DNA of 64,000 bases. Origin: Tubiluchus corallicola. Lineage: Eukaryota; Priapulida; Priapulimorpha; Priapulimorphida; Tubiluchidae. A program made the position numbers and the translations under genes. The first letter of the stretch is position 1. The number at the start of each line of letters is the position of its first letter. The stretch is from contig JAQGDQ010000008.1 in assembly GCA_030141605.1 (NCBI GenBank), positions 76,501 to 140,500 of the forward strand, read 5' to 3'. This document shows, piece after piece, positions 27,501-52,600 of the stretch. The notes under the pieces are model-generated. The model was given only the letters and a program-made list of their open reading frames with translations, was not told where the DNA came from and made no database searches.

Positions 27501-30500
27501 TTGTTTTTAAATTAAATATTTAATCTCGCTGATGTTTTGACGATGATGTATTTTCATATGAAGAGAGTAAATAGCAAGCTTTGGCATTAATCGTGGTGCA
27601 TTATTTAGATAAAAAGTGCATGGGCCGCAAATCGATACAACTCAGCTGACCGTACATCAATGACGCCTCCCTGCTTATGGTTTTACTAATATTCGCAACG
27701 CAACATTTTTGTAAAGAACGGTTTAGTGCAATTCTAGGTCTAGAAAACTCTAAGTACACTGATACACCGAAACAGACGAAATTTTCTAGCACCTACACAC
27801 GTTAATTATAGAAACACGTTATAGAAATTGTTTATTTCTGCAAAGTTATACATTCCCGTTCCAAAAAACAGGAATTGTATCAGATGTTGTCAGCAAGAGT
27901 GTTGCAATTATTGGAATACGTGTTAGATTCTAATTACAACAATTCTATAAACTTTATAAAGACATAGCAATATACATAATGCAATTTACAATATTTACGA
28001 TATACGTAGTGCACAAAACATAAAAAGATATGCCTCTTAATTGAAAATGACTGCTGCTATGTAGTTGATATATTGAGTTTATCTATTAATAAACCACCTC
28101 TTGTACTACTTCCAGATATAAAAAAGATACGAAAATTACGTTAGTTCATATGCTGATTTTAATTTAGCTTTTGTGGTAGGTGCTATGATGCACGGCACAT
28201 TTTTTCGGCTTAGTATAGATTACACTATTACACAGAAGACCTTAAGACGTGATTTAATCTGTTCTTTTGTTAGTTCTTTTTGAAGGCTGGAGCAGCATCT
28301 GTAACTTTACAGCTCCTCGAGTTCTTTTGCAATTTTACAAAAAATATTCTTGAAACAAAACAACTTTAACTGAATGAGCTGTTTTGAGTAAGTCGGAGCA
28401 TTTGTAAACGTTTTCTAAACAAAATTGTTTTGTAAAATTAATTACTATACATACTACAAATGTGCTTATTATTATATTCCACTTTTATGATCGATGTAGA
28501 CAAATAGTAAAGTTTTCATGGATTAACGTGAGTTAGTGTCTTTGTCTTTTACAAACAGAACAACATTATTCATGAATTCTAAGATTTGCACAATGAGACA
28601 AGAATCTTGTACTAAATTAAACGCCCTACGAAAATTTGCAACTTCTCTTCTACCGCAATAACTGTTCTCTTATGCTTGCACTGGCTATCAGCTAATGGAT
28701 GTATGAAAGCACTAAAATAAAGCTATCTAAGAAAATTCACTGGTTATAAATCTGTAAAATCGTTCAAATTGCTGGACAAGTAGCCATAAAATCTACAAAG
28801 GCCTTCAAGCCTGGACAACTGCAAATGATTGACGACTAATAATCAGTAGAAAAACATTTTTCCTTGTCTCCAATCTCCATGACATTTCAATTACTACTTC
28901 TATGAAGAGTTCATCAATCTGAGGCACTCGGTGCAAGTTTTCTGGTAACACTGCGAAAGTGTTGCCGTTGAATTGGGTAAAATTGACTAGCATGCGTGTA
29001 AAAGTCCACGGAGACTTCACTTTCTATTGGTTGCAGTTAGTTGAAATGCAGCTAGTCTATTAACTAAGATGAACGTGCAAGAATGACAGTTGCTGTCGCT
29101 GTCGCTGCCGCTCTCGTTGTCGCTGTTGTTGTTGCAGTGTTTGTGTGCGTAAGCCCCCACAAATGGTTTTATTTACATAATCATATTATAGCTTTATATG
29201 CCAGAATTTTACTTATATAAACACATTATATTATACTTCAATAAATTCGGAAGTTGTACAAACATCCAAAAATGATGTTAACAAAGCGTTAACAAATTCG
29301 TATAATTGAACTGAAGGAAAAGAGGAAGAAGCCGAGGAATGGATTGTGGAAGAGTTTAGTTATAAAGTGGTACTTGCAATTAAATATTGACACTTATTCT
29401 CAATGTACAAAATTTCTGTACAAGTCAAAAATAAAGTGAAGCATAATCTTTTCATTACTGTGCGTTAATGCGCACTATTTTTAATGCGTCCTATTACGTT
29501 TAATTTTTAATCAATATATAATTCCCTTGTGAACTGTCATTGACCAAAAATTCATGTTATACTTGTACACAATGTCATTCTATTTCAGTGAGCATCTGGT
29601 GTGGAATTAAGCTGCCAGCATAGTGAGCATACAGTCATATCAAACAGCAATTTGTCATAATTATTTCACGGTCACGTAGAAAACTGAATGGGTCAATTGT
29701 AGCGGTGGTTTTCTGTTATCATAATCCTATCTTATCCTTGTATCTCCATGTAGCTTTTTTCTACATTTTTCAATGCAAACTATTAGTACAAATTTTAAGT
29801 TTAGACAATCCACGCCATTCCATCCAAAACGATTTTATTTGTAAAACCTTAAGGAATTATAGTTCAGTCTTAGTGCTAACGTATAGAAAGTTCCCTTTTG
29901 CGTGGAAACAAGCAGGCTTTGATCCGTGTTCGGTTAATAGACTAAATATAGATAGATAGTTAGACATCTTTATTTCCGACTTCTCGTCCACATAGCATAA
30001 CATACAAGTATATAAAAAATTAAAACTACAAATTACACATCAGTATTTACAAAGACTAATTACAAAGTAAAGTAAAATGTACAAATATCTTGTTTCTCTA
30101 CTTGATCCATATTAAAGAATTGAAGTATACATCACTATTTAAAATACTGGCTACAATAGAATTGTTTACTAAACATAAATATGTAAACTTATACTAAAAA
30201 CGCTTGAGAACTATTATAGGTTAACTAATTCAGTTAAAATTAAACATTAATTTATTGTTTTATTCGATTAAATAACGTTTGTTGTATGAACCACAATAAT
30301 AAGACTCAGTGCCACTGTGGTCATTAAAGAAATATCTGCTATCGTCGTCGTCGTCGTCATCACCATCATCATCTTCTTTTTTTTCATCACCACCACCATC
30401 ACCACCATCATCATCATCATCATCATCATCATCGTCATCATTCATCATCATTATCATCATCATAATCGTCGTTATCGTTATGATCATTATCGTTACTGAT

Positions 30501-32628
30501 GCCACTATCAACACTAGAGCTCCTATCATTTTCCATCATTTGTAATAATTTTGCAGTCAAAACACTGATATTTTAATAACTTACCTGCTAGTTAATTTAG
30601 ACAAAAAATAAGTATAAAACATTGTTTTAATCATAATAATCATTGGTTACCCTAGCGTTAGTAAATTAGCAAAAGGAAATGTCGGATTGGATGGCGAGTT
30701 ACTCAGGTTGAACTAACACCTGTTTCATTCAGCAAGTGCTGATTATCTAGTGTTTATGTAATTGTAATCTAAAGATGTTTGGTGCAAATCTAGACTTAGT
30801 CTTGCCTATTCACACTAGGATTCTTTTCTTTCATCTTTTTGAGTTCGTTGCATCGTTAATAACACTCTTACAATTAAAATTGTAGATGCTTAATTTCTTA
30901 ACTCTTTATTTTTCGTTACCACCCTTTTGAAAAAATTTAAGTCGCTTTGCTTGAAAATAACTCCGAGTTATTCAACTTTCAATTCCGAGTGAAACCAATT
31001 TTCTAGACATTATGTTCGCTTTTTACAATCGCCTTAATCCGCATATTGCTTCTGCAATATTGTATACTACTGTCATTTCATTCCTAGAAGTCTGTTTTTT
31101 TTCATAGAGTCGTTATCTTTGACCATAGTAACAATTTGCAAAGCAAACGCAATAACTTTATTTAACTTCTTAAAAAACTAATTTCTTGTTTTGACATTTT
31201 GCAGGTACGGAAAACGGATGGATCCTGAACAGGTGTGTGCACTTTTACCTGTACTTTGTACTCATAATTTGCAACTGTACTTGCTTTGAATATAATTGTC
31301 AGCAATGTGTGCATGTACAAGGATGTTCTAAAAGAGTAGAAAGTTTTGCAGTAGAAATATGACAAGTAGGATGACAAAATGAACCGACATTTCTGCATAA
31401 TGACAATGACGTAAAAATAATATTGTATTTTTACTTCATTATCCCAATTATTGCTTCCACACAACTTGATATGACCACATTTATGTGGTTTAATATCCTA
31501 AGAGCATTTGTTAATCCACTGTTTTTTAAACATCCTGGACATTGCATGAAACCTTTCAAGCGGTCTTTCGTAATGATAAGATTTTGGCAGAAAGCCAGAA
31601 AATATTCGATGAATCCGCATCATATCTATTGTAGCCAAATTTCTACGAAGCACGTCTAATCTTACGTACACCCTCAAACCAGATTTCTGCGAAAAATTTC
31701 AACGGACTCTCCTTGAGTGTTGTGTTTCAGCTTCACGTAGTATGGCTTTCTAAATCGCTTCTTTAACAACTGAAGTTAAGCGCGCAATTTAACGCGTAAT
31801 CGGAAACATTAATTACGCAGCGTCATCTGCATTAAAGAAGCATCTTCAGTTACATTATGATTTCTGGAAGGTTTTATTATGGCAGCTCTTGTAACTGATA
31901 CTTAAGACTGCAGAGTATCATCTTCAATGGCTGAGCACGGAGTTGACATAAACTGTTGCTGGTTCATTAAAATTACATAAGCTACATGGGCGTGGATCAT
32001 TGCATCTGAAATCCATTTGTACTTAATGGTGCTGCATAACAGATGGCTATTGATAGACCGACAGATAACTGGATAGATAGATAGACAGACAGATGGAAGT
32101 CCAACAATATATGCTCTGTCTCAGTTGGGCTTCAGGCAGTCGAGTCTTGGAATATATCTTAGAATACGAAGGAACGAAGGAACGAACGAGCGAACGAACG
32201 AACGAACGAACGAACGGACGAAGGAAGGTAGGACGAAAGGAAGAAAGAAAGGGAAGAAGCAAGGAAGGACGAAAGGAAAGAAGAAAAGAAGGGAGGAAGG
32301 ATGGAAGGAAGGAAGGAATAAGTTAACAAATTGCTGAACAATTAAAGAGACAAATAGGAGTAAAGGAACACAGAAAAAGGCCAAAAATGAGAAAAATGGA
32401 ATAAAAAAGAGAAGAGGTGAGGCGAACGCTAAAACGGTGGGAACGGAGAGGAAAAAGCAGAAGGGAAGGACTGAAAAAGAAAAGGGAACGAAAAAATGCA
32501 AGAAATAAAAAGGAAGGAAGAAATGGAAAAGTGTTTTTCCACTGGTTTTAGTGTTTTTCTTCATTTTGATTATTTATTTTTAGAACCCAATGGCTGACGA
32601 TCTCTACTGGGTTAGGAGGAGGAGATAA
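23822..32628 (+). CDS. prepro-neuropeptide Y/F (NPY/NPF family), RPRY-amide type
   Basis: Secreted neuropeptide precursor of 79 aa in three coding exons: 23822-23988, 31205-31232 and 32584-32628. The ATG at 23822 is the first in frame before the signal peptide; the exon itself begins at 23790. Residues 4-18 are hydrophobic, with likely cleavage after A28 (or after S20). The peptide includes DPATMKYLKDMEKIFATLAR (35-54), then RPRY, then a GKR amidation/dibasic site (58-60) and a 19-residue C-flanking peptide ending in four Arg. Aligned from the C-terminus, the helix fits NPY/NPF: Y41 corresponds to the conserved Tyr20, while the Tyr27 position is I48. The first coding intron splits the penultimate Arg codon in phase 2, the hallmark of the NPY/NPF family; the second is phase 0. 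Family members act on Gi-coupled NPY/NPF receptors, often in feeding control. The C-terminal Tyr is vertebrate-like, whereas most protostome NPFs end in Phe. No canonical AATAAA was found soon after the stop. Confidence 0.93.
23989..24562. repeat. purine-rich tract and (CT)n microsatellite in NPY/NPF intron
   Basis: A GA-rich stretch (about 24050-24330, with pure GA at about 24228-24260) is followed by unique sequence and a pure (CT)n block at about 24491-24562. The two can pair, since one is GA-rich and the other CT-rich on the same strand. Confidence 0.9.
24563..25626. other. intron, no feature seen
   Basis: Unique AT-rich intronic DNA of the neuropeptide gene. Confidence 0.5.
25627..25698 (-). 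tRNA. tRNA-Gly (anticodon TCC)
   Basis: Read on the minus strand, this is a complete 72-base cytoplasmic tRNA without an intron. The acceptor stem pairs GCGTCGG with CCGACGC and the discriminator is A. The A box TGGTATAACGG and B box GGTTCGACTCC are both present. The anticodon loop CTTCCAA lies between GCTGC and GCAGT, giving anticodon TCC, which reads GGA (Gly). A run of five T follows immediately on the minus strand, as expected for pol III termination. The gene lies in the second NPY/NPF intron on the opposite strand. It decodes glycine in cytosolic translation and looks functional. Confidence 0.97.
25699..26220. other. intron, no feature seen
   Basis: Unique AT-rich intronic DNA. Confidence 0.5.
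26221..26850. repeat. degenerate CAAA/CAAC and TTTG/TTCG tetranucleotide region
   Basis: A CAAA/CAAC/CAAG-rich left half (to about 26350) meets a TTTG/TTCG/TTCA-rich right half (to about 26850), making a decayed inverted arrangement of tetranucleotide repeats. Phe/Val/Cys-rich frames here are repeat translations. Confidence 0.8.
26856..26919. repeat. 64-bp perfect palindrome
   Basis: The left arm contains AATAGAACTTATTAGGCGA, and its exact reverse complement follows a central (TA)n core. The two 32-bp halves match without error. It could extrude as a cruciform, or be the joined termini of a foldback element. Confidence 0.95.
26920..31204. other. intron, with an ATC-repeat tract
   Basis: The rest of the second NPY/NPF intron. 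A GTCGCT/GTTGCT patch lies at about 29090-29135 and an (ATC)/(CACCATC)-rich tract at about 30340-30470. The remainder is unique AT-rich DNA. Frames found here (for example 27601-27792 and 29705-29959) show no domains. The intron ends TTTTGCAG at 31197-31204. Confidence 0.55.
31233..32583. other. last intron of the NPY/NPF gene, with GAAC/GAAG repeats
   Basis: A 1.35-kb intron from donor GTGTGT to acceptor TTTTAG. It contains a (GATA)/(CAGA) patch near 32060-32095 and a GAAC/GAAG tetranucleotide tract at about 32160-32320, which grades into a purine-rich region up to about 32530. Confidence 0.8.
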
Positions 32629-35600
32629 TTTTAGTCCAGGAAGTCACCATTGTTACAGATAATACAATTTCTGAATGGTTTCATTACACGTCCGAACGAC
32701 TTCAGCAGCATCTCACACCAAGTCTCACACAAGCAGTATTAACTATTAAGTTGTCATAAAGTTTTTTGTTATATCAGTTATTATAGTAGATATCTTATCG
32801 TTTTGTTCGAAACTAACTCTATGCATTTCTTTGTGATTTCCCTATTTTGTTAATTTTCATTTTTCAATAATTGTAAATAGGCGATAATGTTGAAAAGAAA
32901 CTGAGGTTATTTTGTAGTTGTGTATTTATTAGGTACAGAACTATGTGATGTTTAAAAAACTAAGGCTCTAACTTAGTGTCAAACTGTCAAACGAGATGAC
33001 AATATTTAAAATGTGTAATCAAAATGTTACCAATTCTTATGCGGTCCACCATGCACGTTCTTTTAAAGGAACGCCTATTTAAATTCTGCGTTACGTCTTG
33101 TATGTCTTTTACCAAAAAATGTTCAATTTATTGTCAAGTGTATTTAAAAGATGCACAGAATATTTAAAATGGAAAGTCCTTGTAGTGAATTAGGATTTAG
33201 AAAATCGCAAATTGCAATGTAATTAAGACGATAAAAACGATAAAAAACCAAAACGGCCATTAAGATGACAAAATGCATCTGTATGATTTTTTTTGGTACA
33301 GTATCACCATCAACATAATAATTTATGTCGTACATGAATTCTGAACGTTTGAACACAGTAAAGAAGTACAGTGGTTTTGGGTTTATGTACAGTATTACAT
33401 CTTTTATAAAATAGTTGACAGCCAACCTAGTCCTCAGTGGTCGCTTTGGTTTACTTTATTACACTCTATCCACTTTTAAGAAAAACGATAATTTTTGTCA
33501 TCATTGTGTGATTTCAACGGACCGCGATTGCAACAAAATTTCGAATTAATGGTAATTACGATAATAGTATAATTATACTCTATAGTTATTAGAATAAGAA
33601 TGTACAAACAAAAATCAACTGTGCAACGAAGTAACAAAATTAATCCGAGTTATCCAATAAATATAACGAGTTGTAATGAATTTTTCAAAATATGTCGTTT
33701 GTTATTTCTTTATAAAGCACATATGTATTTGTACTCAGACACATTTATTTTCAGAGACATCTGTTTTTCTTTTTTTGGTTTCTTTTATTCGTTCATTCTT
33801 TCTTTCTTTCTTTTCTCTTTCTTTCTTTTATTTAGACATTTACTTATTGTTTTATTCACTCACTGTCTCATTCGTTCGTTTCTTTTATTTTATTACTTAC
33901 TTATTCATTCGCTTACTCTTTCTTCATTTATTTGTCCATTCATTCATTTTTTCATTTTACACATTCTTTATTCCTTCATTTCTTCTTTCATTCATAAGTT
34001 AATTCATTCTTCCAGCTACTGTTCATTTAGCAATAGACTTGTTATTTGTTCCTTCATCTGTACGCACTTTCATTTATTAATTTTTCTCTCCTTTCTTTCA
34101 TGCGTTTCTATAATAAGAGTCCCTTTTAATTTTGAGCTAAAATAGTCACAGGAAATATCAAATTCTTAGAAAAACAAATGCCTGCTCTTTTATTAACAAA
34201 CAAACACAGCATTAGAGACAAGACACCCCAGATGGAAACTCGATATCAGTCCGTTGGTTTCACACAATGTTTGATCACATCCGCAGAATAAATACATGCC
34301 ATTCCGTTGGTCAAAATCGGGCCTCATATTTTGCCAAGATGATTGCAACATACGGGATTTGTTGACACTGCAAACGAAGCTTGATCATGAGAAGACATTG
34401 CAGCCTCCTCCCCATCTTCTCACTGTTTTGTTGACTATACTGAATGCAGAAGGCTCTCTGATAGAGCTACATTGTGCATGTGCTTATTTTGTTATTTCCC
34501 TATAAATCTGTTTATATTATACCTTCATACGAAGAACTTTTCCAAGGCCCGTCCCTAACTTTCAGAGAAGAAGCTGCGTTTTCAAAAATACAGTTCATCC
34601 GTCCTCAATAATCTGAAATTGGAGAATTTTTTACTCGTGCGCGTATAACACAAACTATTATTCTACAAGTTTGGCAAAAAAATTATTGAAAGAAACGAAA
34701 CCTTCAAAAAAGTAACTAAGTGAGTAAATAAATGAATAAGAAAAGCTTTGCTCACTTATTGTCTGACATTGCATGACCAGAAAACTACTGTTGCTGTTTT
34801 GTTTCAACTACCATATCCATCGTCATCATGATCACCATCGTCGTCGTTGTTATTATATATTGTCATCATATCATCATCAGCACCAACACATCGTCATCGT
34901 CATCATTATCATCGGTCTTTGTCGTCGTCGTCGTTATCATCATCATCATCATCTGTAGTAGCAATCCTATTATGAATGAGTTAGTTATCTGAACTGATGG
35001 CGTGAGTTCGCCACCTTGCACTCTGACAAAAAATTCTGAACTTAATGATGATTTTATTCACATTATAATGATAATTTTATTCACCATTACTTACCGCGTG
35101 CGAATTTAAATTGAAATTTCCATGTAATAAATCTTGTCGCCGGAATTGCAACAAGTAAAGCAGCAGGTATACGAGTGATATCGTTAAATCGAGCGTGTAT
35201 TAAGATTAGTCACCTCCAACCCTAATGTCCAGATTTTAGCCAGAGGCAAGTTGAATTGTACGTTTAATTTCATTTAGTCGAGGTCATCAGTAGCAATATA
35301 GCAGTGGAAGCTCTAGAGACCGGTTCAAAGGGGTGATTTTTCGGGCAGAAACAAATCATTTTTGGGAAAAACTGGAAGATATGGAAGATACTCTTTAATG
35401 TCCCTACTCCCTGCGACTATGAGGCCTGCTATGTTCTTTGTACTGTTGAATTCTTAGGGAGCATTGAATGACCGAAGTGCGCCCTTGATGATTTTAACGA
35501 CGGATTAAATAATTATCATTCCTCGACTTTCACTGAATTTTTATGAACGGTTCTGACAAGAAGACCAGTCAAGGCCTTGCGCTACGCTAAATTTTTTGGA

Positions 35601-35629
35601 GTAGAACGGTTAGATACGACAATTAGCTT
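32629..35629. other. intergenic, degenerate simple repeats, no supported gene
   Basis: After the NPY/NPF stop there is AT-rich DNA. A decayed TTTC/ATTC tetranucleotide region covers about 33780-34100 and an (ATC)-rich tract about 34805-34955. The 69-codon frame at 34296-34505 has balanced composition but no family match and no splice boundaries. Confidence 0.4.
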
Positions 35630-35770
35630 GCGTCAGGACCTCAACCGTGTCACATCGTTTTTCCGGCAGCAGTTGCGTCGGGACGCTAAACCTGTCACGC
35701 CGCTTTTCTAGCAGGAGTTTCATCGGGACATCAAACTTGTCACGTCGCTTTTCGGGGAACAGCTGATTGG
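35630..35770. repeat. 45-bp minisatellite, three diverged copies
   Basis: Units start near 35630, 35675 and 35721 with the pattern GTCGGGAC...TGTCACGCCGCTTTT. The period of 45 keeps the reading frame: on the minus strand (frame 35610-35798) each unit encodes about 15 residues around EKRRDRFSVP. It lies 200 bp upstream of the ZP gene start. Whether it is translated is unknown. Confidence 0.8.
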
Positions 35771-35973
35771 GGCTGTTTGGAACTGGAAAGACTGTCATAC
35801 GTAAGTTTCGAAATACTGATTTTTATCGCGGTTACGCAAGAAATAGCTGCTGGAGTGGATCGCTGAGCCAGTATTCTTTTTAATTCTTTTTTCAAGTGCA
35901 TTTCTCATTCTTTGCATTTCAGAACATTCGTTCTTCATTTTTGTTGCATTGAAAATATACCAGTATTGCAGAA

Positions 35974-48658
<12,685 letters not shown>

Positions 48659-48755
48659 TGGACAAAATGGAGGTCAAGTCATTTTCTCCAAACCCTAACC
48701 AAAATGTTAATAGTATTTATTAATGACCTTGATGATCTTACATAACAATTTGTAA

Positions 48756-48761
48756 AATAAA
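48756..48761 (+). terminator. polyadenylation signal of the ZP gene
   Basis: A canonical AATAAA about 100 bases after the ZP stop codon, followed by a T-rich stretch. This is the most likely 3' end signal for that transcript. A second AATAAA lies near 49085. Confidence 0.65.
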
Positions 48762-49683
48762 TACTTTTTTATTCTGCGGCACTGTATGATCATATAAGGT
48801 AACTTCATTGTGGTACATGCACAGCAACATGCTACGTATGAATACTAAGTTTTACAACTAAGTAAAAATCAGTACTAGGCATTAATATTTATTGAATTGT
48901 CAAAGGTGGATTAACTAGCGACAAGCGCTTTGATTTTGGGTTACTGAAATGAGCAGTACGAAATTCAGCAAACTTGTAGCGGTTATTCGTAACACAATAA
49001 GCGAAACCTTTGTCGTCCTATGTGTGCCTTTCATTTCAATTGATATGTGTACATAAACATGTAAATAAATTATGTATTTTTAGAAATAAAATACATTACA
49101 TGGTTTTATTAAACAAGAAGTCACTTTGTTTAGATAATTATTTTATATTATAAAAATTTGAATAAATTAAGAAACAAATCACTACTCATCAGAAACAACT
49201 CCAAACAGGATTGTGTATCAATAGCGCAATCAAGAAGCATGCAATCTGCAAAACGGAGACTTATGGATATTCCAGATGATAAAAACATACATATACTTTT
49301 GCCCAATAGTCTTCCAATCTTATAAAGAAACCTAATCGTTTTTGAACAGTTAGATTAGTCACTTTTACAGATAAGGTTATGAACATCAACCATCTGTGAA
49401 CATCAAAAAAATCCAACAGAATTGCAAATTATAGACGCAGTACTTCAAAATAGTTCACGAAAACATTTATATGCACTTCAAGAATACAAAAAACACTGGG
49501 AAAACTGTAACAGATCACATTCTCGCATATGTGGATAAACTACTACAGCCACTATAGTTATCCAGTTGTAGGCCTATACCGCACCTGGTGAATATATCGC
49601 ACGCTCTTCCATCATGATAATGTTGTGAATACTCTGCATCTCAAAAGGGCAGATACTGCTGTGTACAGAATTCTAATAGAAGA
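48762..49683. other. tail-to-tail intergenic region
   Basis: Lies between the convergent ZP and deacetylase-like genes and should hold both 3'-UTR ends. A minus-strand AATAAA (TTTATT at 49105-49110) is the nearest canonical signal I found for the minus gene, about 575 bases past its stop; a closer variant signal may be used. Confidence 0.45.
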
Positions 49684-52600
49684 CTATATGCGACCTTCGG
49701 GGTTATCAACCCAAGGATAACGCGGCGAGCATGTCTGAGCGCACGTCTCAATGTACCTGTCGCCTTGGTGCTCGACGGAATTGGGAGGATAAGTGATGTT
49801 ATAGTAAGAACAGGTGACGGGTTGACTGCACAGCGGTTCACGATCTCTGTAATCACATGAAAACAGACCACTATTCCCGACATTGCCCAATCTTGAGGGG
49901 TTTCTAATCCATTCTAGAGCTTTATCAATAGAGATGACATAAACATCATTAAGAGACAGAAGCTCATCCAAGAATTCTTCCATAGCCTCGATGTTATAAT
50001 GTGCTTCATAGAACCACCGAGCTCGAAGATGAAGAGGAAACGGGGCCCGATTGGTCTGATAATGTCGAGCAAAGTTGGACCTGAGCAGCTCCAGTGCCTC
50101 TTCTTTACTGTCCGGAAAATAACAGTTGTCGACCTCTGCGCATAACGTGTCATTCGTGTCGAGGTAATCATTCATCGGAACTTCCCATACTCCTGGGAAG
50201 GAGGCCGTTGGACATGGCAGTATCACACAGTCCTGTGCGGATCTGTAATCCAACGTATATGGCCACAACGGTGGACTGAGTCGTGGACTGGGCATGCTGT
50301 TATCGTACAAGAACCCATTGTTCTTCATCATTCTGAACTGCTGGTTTCCACCAACTTGCAGAAACGGTGCCCGCATGCCGATGATGTCTGAGGGGTTCAC
50401 TCTGCCAAGGTGGCTGACTATTTGCCGCTGACCGGCAAATTCGGCTGTCCACGTCTGTTCGCTGGCTATTTTCCAGTATTGATCAGCGGGGATTGTCTTG
50501 CTGTAAAGAAAAAATGCCCAATTTGTTTTAAGCGCACTGTCTTTCTAATCTCTGTCATCATTATCCTTTATTACTATAGAATATTTGTTGGTAAGGGGTA
50601 GCAGTAACCACACATACACAGGAACGCCCATTAATTGAAAAAAGTACAGATTAGTACAGCAATATGACTTAAAATGGTGACTGCACACTTTTTGATCATT
50701 TAGATCTCTAGATACTATAATTTAATATAGGAACAGTGCTGATCGAGATTTCACGCTTTGTGTTCATTCATTCATGTACTAATAAACACAGATCATTCAT
50801 TGTACTTTACAACAAAATGAAGCCAAAAATAATGCTCTCAAGACACTATCTTCTAAAAGACGTTTTCAGACGTGGTTTTGGCTATTTACACATGGGAAAA
50901 AAACGCAAGCAGGTATCCAGCATTTCAGGCTTATTAATGCTGATTGTTGATATTAGAAAGTACTTTGATCATAACACCTGCCGTTTTACTATATATTTAC
51001 TAAATATGAAATTGCCCAGAATCTGGAATGAGTCTTCCATTTTGAGGTAATTATTAAAAAAATAAATTTATTTGACACTGCACTTTTTAGATTTCTTACC
51101 TGATGGACAAAAGTGAGATTTCATTACCACTGGCATACAAATCCTGCACTGCAGCATAATCAGTAAACTGGTGCTCGATGAAGAATGTCGCTGAGATGGG
51201 GCAGCCATTGGGGTTTGTCCGTGGTTCTCGCCTCCTGTTCCTCCCAACTTTCTTCAACAGTTGCTGCAACAGATGGTTGTAGTCCTCTAGTCTGACTGCA
51301 GATTCCCATGTCATCAATACCATTTGAGGTACTTCTCCCGGAAGAAGACCTCCCGGAATGTCCGTGCCGCTACAACGACAGTTAGGCAGGCGACATGTTT
51401 GAGGATCGCAAATGGCAGCGCAGTCGATTTCGTCAGAGCCGTCAGAGCAATGGGGTATTGTGTCGCACTTGGCCCACCACGCGATGCACTCAGGGCTATT
51501 GATGCACTGGTACTGACAACGAGAATATGCTAGAAAGGAAGGTCAACACTATTATAAACCAACACTGATAATATGGTATTTTTGTAAATAATCTAACGTG
51601 CATAGAACGAAAATATCAATGTACTTAAGTAAAGTGAAGCTAAAATCTAAATTGTCTAACTTCAGACTTCTCCAAAGTAGATGCCATGTTATAAGGAGAG
51701 GGAGAGCTGATCAGAGGAGAGAAAGAGCAAAAGAGAAATTTTGAAATCTCATTAATTTCACATCGTCAAGGTAATGCCACTGTTGACATAAATACTCTTA
51801 TATATGTGTTATACTTATAAATAGTATATATATATACTTTTTTGTATTTTTGAGTATCACGCGTTAATACGTATTTGTAATTTACATTTACCTGGATCAA
51901 CTGGACCACCGAGTTCTGCAGGATCTACTAACGGTCGAACGTGTCCACAGACGTCGTTGACAGCAACATAAGGCGAATCACAGCGACCTTCGTCTCGGCT
52001 GGTCTGTGACCAGATGCTATCAGCCGGACAGAACTGAAATGTTGATAAATGTTATAAATATAGAATGTAAAATGCCCAACTTTGGGCAGCACCACAGCGC
52101 GGCTTTATGTCTCTTGGAGTGGTGCTGACGGCGCTGGCTGGCAGGAAGCACAATCATTGTACCTTGTAATTCGTACGTTGCAATTATCCAAGCCCTGGTG
52201 CAATTATATTATGATAAGATAAGTCTAAACCATGGTACTGAATCAGTTGATGTAACGCAACTATGTCTTTAGGATTCTTACACCTAACAAGCCGTAGAGA
52301 AGACTGTAGAGAACACTGTCACAGCGTACAATATAACGAAAATCGCAAACACTAAAAATTAATACAAAATTGCGAGCGGAATAATAATTCTCTTCTATTA
52401 AACAGTGATTACCAGCTCGAAACAGTATAACGTACATATAATCTATCTCTGTTACAAAACACTTGTATTGTTTGCAAAATTATCAAGGAAACAATGAACA
52501 CTTTGTTTAGAAGTGCATCAAGACTCGTCCATGCATACCTAACATTTTCTTACATTACCAACTACTGTTCCCACTACCATAATTATTACTGAATAACTTT

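Noticed and set aside
33600-34145. 181-codon hydrophobic frame
   Set aside because: Its second half is a decayed TTTC/ATTC repeat; no signal peptide, splice site or family similarity.
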